A model generated the notes under the pieces. That model was given only the letters and a program-made list of their open reading frames with translations. It made no database searches and was not told the origin of the DNA. Source: Paguma larvata (Eukaryota; Chordata; Mammalia; Carnivora; Viverridae). Taken from it: a stretch of DNA of 64,000 nt. This document shows positions 61,151 through 64,000 of the stretch, one piece after another. The position numbers and the translations under genes are program-made. Location of the stretch: assembly GCA_030068075.1 (NCBI GenBank), contig CM057834.1:93017119-93081118 (forward strand). The letters are read 5' to 3'. Position 1 is the stretch's first letter. Each line of letters starts with the position of its first letter.

Positions 61151-61436
61151 AGAATTTTTATGGAAGGCCTCATCCATATGAGCTACAATATCATCAGAAA
61201 ACCACTTATATTACTCCATTTGCTCAAGTGCAAAGTTAAAGGGTAAAATAGAGGAGAGTTCCATATAAACGATTAACTAAGAAAAAGCTGAATCTTATCT
61301 GCAGAGGCAAGTTACAGCACTTACTGTAGTCTGAGTTATTCCATGGTTATGTGTACATCTATCTCCTCGATGAGACTGGAGGGTTGGGGCCTTGAACTTA
61401 AGTCGCCCAACTAAGCATAACAACCAAGACAAAATC

Positions 61437-61978
61437 ATTGATTTGAAGGGATACATGCACCCCAATGTTTATAGCAGTGATAGCGATATCAACAATAGCC
61501 AAACTATGGGAAGAGCCCAAATGTCCATCCACTGATGAATGGATAAAGATGAAATATATATATACAATGAAATATTACTTAGCAATAAAAAAATTTAAAT
61601 CTTGCCATTTGTAATGACATGGATAAAGCTAGAGTGCATTATGCTAAGTGAAATAAACGAGTCAGAGAAAGACAATTACCATATGATTTCACTCATATGT
61701 GGAATTTAAGAAACAAAACAGATGAATATAGGAGAAGGAAGAATAAAAAAGAGGGAGGAAAACCATAAGAGACACTTAACTATAGAGAAAAAACAGACAG
61801 AGGCTGGAGGGAAGGTGGATGTTGGGGATTGGGCTAAATGGGTGATGGGTGTTAATGAGGGCACTTGTGATGAGCAGTGGGTGTTATACATGAAGAATCA
61901 CTAAATTCTATTCCTGAAACTAATATTAAACTATATGCTAACTAACCAAAATTTAAATAAAAACTTGAACCAAAGAAA
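61437..61978 (+). mobile_element. Carnivore LINE-1 3' end (ORF2 tail and 3' UTR)
   Basis: aagggatacatgcaccccaatg, gcccaaatgtccatccactgatgaatgg, ctagagtgcattatgctaagtg, cactcatatgtggaatttaag, gtgatgggtgttaatgaggg and gaaactaatattaaactatatgctaac. Fairly young but 5'-truncated. Confidence 0.92.
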
Positions 61979-62169
61979 AACCACAAGACTTATACTTTTA
62001 ATAATAAACATATTTACTATTACAATGGTAGACACAAGGGTGATAAATCATCTAAACAATATATTGCAGGAGAATTAATAGGATATCAAGAATACTATTA
62101 AGAAAATCCCTTCAAAGAAGAACTGTGTTAAGGTTTGCTATGATGTCCTTGGGAATTTGCACTACTGTT

Positions 62170-62800
62170 GCTCGAAATATATTTATTCATTGAACAAATA
62201 TTTATTGAATAAATAACTGGGAGACATAAAAGGTTTCAAGCAGATTTGCATTTAATATATAAGATAGGAGTTTTAATAAAAGAATACAGTGAATGAGGTC
62301 AACAGATACTAATAAAACAACCCAAGTGAGAAATGATAAAAGGTCTGAACTAACCTAGTAGCAGTTAAGACTGGGAAGAACAAATGGACACAAGAGAAGC
62401 CTACAGAACTACAGGAGCTGTGACCAACTGGTCAGGGAAGGTACAGTAAAATATAAGGGTACTCTTAGGTTTCTGCCAGGTGGACGGATGGCGGTGCCAG
62501 TGAAAGAGATAGAGAAGAAAAGAAAATGGGATTCTGTGAGGAAAATGATGGATTTTGTTTGAGACACTGATATGAAATTCTTCTGGCCATATAGTTAGCA
62601 GTTAGAAAAAGGCTTTGGAGTTCTAGATGAAAGGTATAAATTAGGGAGTTAATGGCACAGAAGTGATCACCGAAGCCCAGGGAAACAAGATAAAAGTAAA
62701 AGGAAGGTGTCACAGAGGATCACTCTAAGAAGAGCCAGGTGAAAATGGAGGTAGGTGGCAATGAGACCACAGGACTTTGACGGGTAAGGAGGCGGTGCAG
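62170..62800 (-). repeat. Fossil LINE-2, antisense
   Basis: attcattgaacaaatatttattgaataaat, ctcttaggtttctgccaggtggacggatggcggtgcc and gttctagatgaaaggtataaattagggag match antisense L2. Confidence 0.65.
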
Positions 62801-63224
62801 GAATAAGGAAGGTTACCTCTTCCAGAGCCAACCCTGAGAAAATTCCATCTAATCCCTGATATCCTGTTTGATTAACTAGCACCCTTCTTGGATGTCTCGG
62901 GAAACCAGGAAGGGTGAGGACCTGGGCTATTGCTATAGCTTAACGATCATCAAGTTTCCAGCTAAGATTTTCAAGCAGGCACAGTTTTCCCATAAGACAG
63001 TTGCTAAAATGTGCAATAGAGAAACTTACGTTGCATATTTAGAAACTTTTTGAGGAAATGCTTTAAAGGTAGAAGAGTTCATAAACAAGTATTTGGATTT
63101 GCCTGGGGGCTAAGAAGTACCTGCCTTTTAATTCTACCTCAGTGAGCCATGTCACGAAAAGATTACACCACCCTACAGTTAGAGCATAGGTCTAACAGTG
63201 AACTTGTTTTTTTCCAAGAAAACA

Positions 63225-63790
63225 CCTTAGTTTGGAAAAATTTTAGATTTAGTAAAAAGTTGCAAAGACAGTACAGGGATTATACCCTTCACTCAGTCCC
63301 TGCCAAGGTCAGCATCTTCTGTAACCCCACACCATGGTGTATCTGTTCCTCCTGAGATTGACACTGATATACCACTGTTCCCTCAACTCCAGAGTTTATT
63401 CACTTTTCCCCAGTTTTCCACTAACACCCTTGTTCCATTTCAGGGACCAATGAGGACGCCACATTGCATTTCGTTTCCATGTCTTCTTCATCTCCTCTCA
63501 TCTGTGACAGTTTTTCAATCTTTCCTTTTTTTCATGACCTTGAAAATACTGGTCAGGTATTTTGTAGAATGATATTTAGTGTGACTTTCTCTGACTTTTT
63601 TCAAATATTAACTTGGGATTATGGGTCTTAGGGAAGAACTTCCCAAGTACCCTTGTCACCCTTTGTGTTACATCGAGGGGACTGGGCTATCAATAGAAAT
63701 TACTGCTGACACTGTTGATTCTGACTGCTTGACTGAGGGGGTAGCTGCCAAGTGTCTCTACTATAAACTTTTTACCCCTTTCCAGAATAC
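63225..63790 (+). repeat. Ancient L1M-type fragment
   Basis: aaaaagttgcaaagacagtacagg, ccacattgcatttcgtttccatgtc, ctcatctgtgacagtttttcaatctttcc and tactggtcaggtattttgtagaatg form a common ancient L1-associated block. Family and orientation are tentative. Confidence 0.5.
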
Positions 63791-64000
63791 ATGTTAACAC
63801 GCACAACGCATTTATTAAATTCTGCTTTAGAGGAGACTGCAATCTGGCTGAAGATACTGGCTTATCGGAGTAGACCATACTGGAGACACGAGAGTCCCTT
63901 GGAAGTTACCACTCAGAAGACTGTCATGGTTCCTCCTACAATCCTAGGAGTCAGAGCTTAGGAGAGTCATGAGTAATTACTCCAATCAGATAGAGTCTTA

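Larger units (their letters stand above)
45473..64000 (-). other. TPK1: TPK1 upstream intron, 3' part (likely intron 6)
   Basis: Ends at the AG acceptor at 45474-45473. The preceding exon (human residues up to 118, with the DQDHTDF motif) was looked for and not found up to 64000, so the intron is at least 18.5 kb. It holds SINEs, L1 and L2 copies and microsatellites. Confidence 0.85.

Noticed and set aside
45473..64000. TPK1 upstream exon with the DQDHTDF motif
   Set aside because: Looked for on the minus strand and not seen; should lie beyond 64000.

Overview
The window is mammalian nuclear DNA from a carnivore, most likely a cat (Felidae). The main evidence is about two dozen tRNA-derived CAN-SINEs whose body reads ...ctgtgctgacagctcagagcc... 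and ends in caaaaataaataaacatt plus an A-tail, the feliform version of the family. Carnivore-type LINE-1 3' ends, fossil L2/MIR repeats and an MLT1-type LTR fit this. There are no bacterial genes, operons, CRISPR arrays or phage features.

The host gene is TPK1 (thiamin pyrophosphokinase 1), read on the minus strand. Two coding exons are clear. One at 45472-45326 encodes 49 residues, equivalent to human residues 119-167 and including the GRFDQ active-site motif. One at 3002-2891 encodes 37 residues plus one base, human residues 168-204. Both have consensus splice sites, are open throughout and join in phase. The intron between them is 42,323 bp. The window also holds the 3' part of the upstream intron (45473-64000) and the 5' part of the downstream intron (1-2890). 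The final exon (human 205-243) and the exon carrying the DQDHTDF motif were looked for and not found.

The most notable intronic feature is a processed retrocopy of the bicistronic SNURF-SNRPN mRNA at about 26085-27290, plus strand and so antisense to TPK1. It keeps a decayed SNURF frame, the intercistronic spacer, a decayed SNRPN frame and the SNRPN 3' UTR with poly(A) signals.

The rest is repeats. Regions 1-8.4 kb hold L1, MIR and SINE copies, a (CA)20 tract and a CpG-dense patch. 8.4-19.3 kb is SINE-poor and has old MIR/L2 plus the LTR. 21.8-25.7 kb is a pile of old LINE-1 3' fragments. 30-33 kb has SINEs and microsatellites. 35-37 kb has L2 and a 44-bp minisatellite. 38.9-47.2 kb is SINE-dense and leads up to the exon. 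51.3-52.7 kb has an L1MA-like 3' end with a CG/CA tract, and 57-64 kb has SINEs, a young L1 3' end and L2. Repeat names are by recognition of consensus patterns, not a database search, so boundaries are approximate (about 10-30 bp). No previously undescribed biological system was found.
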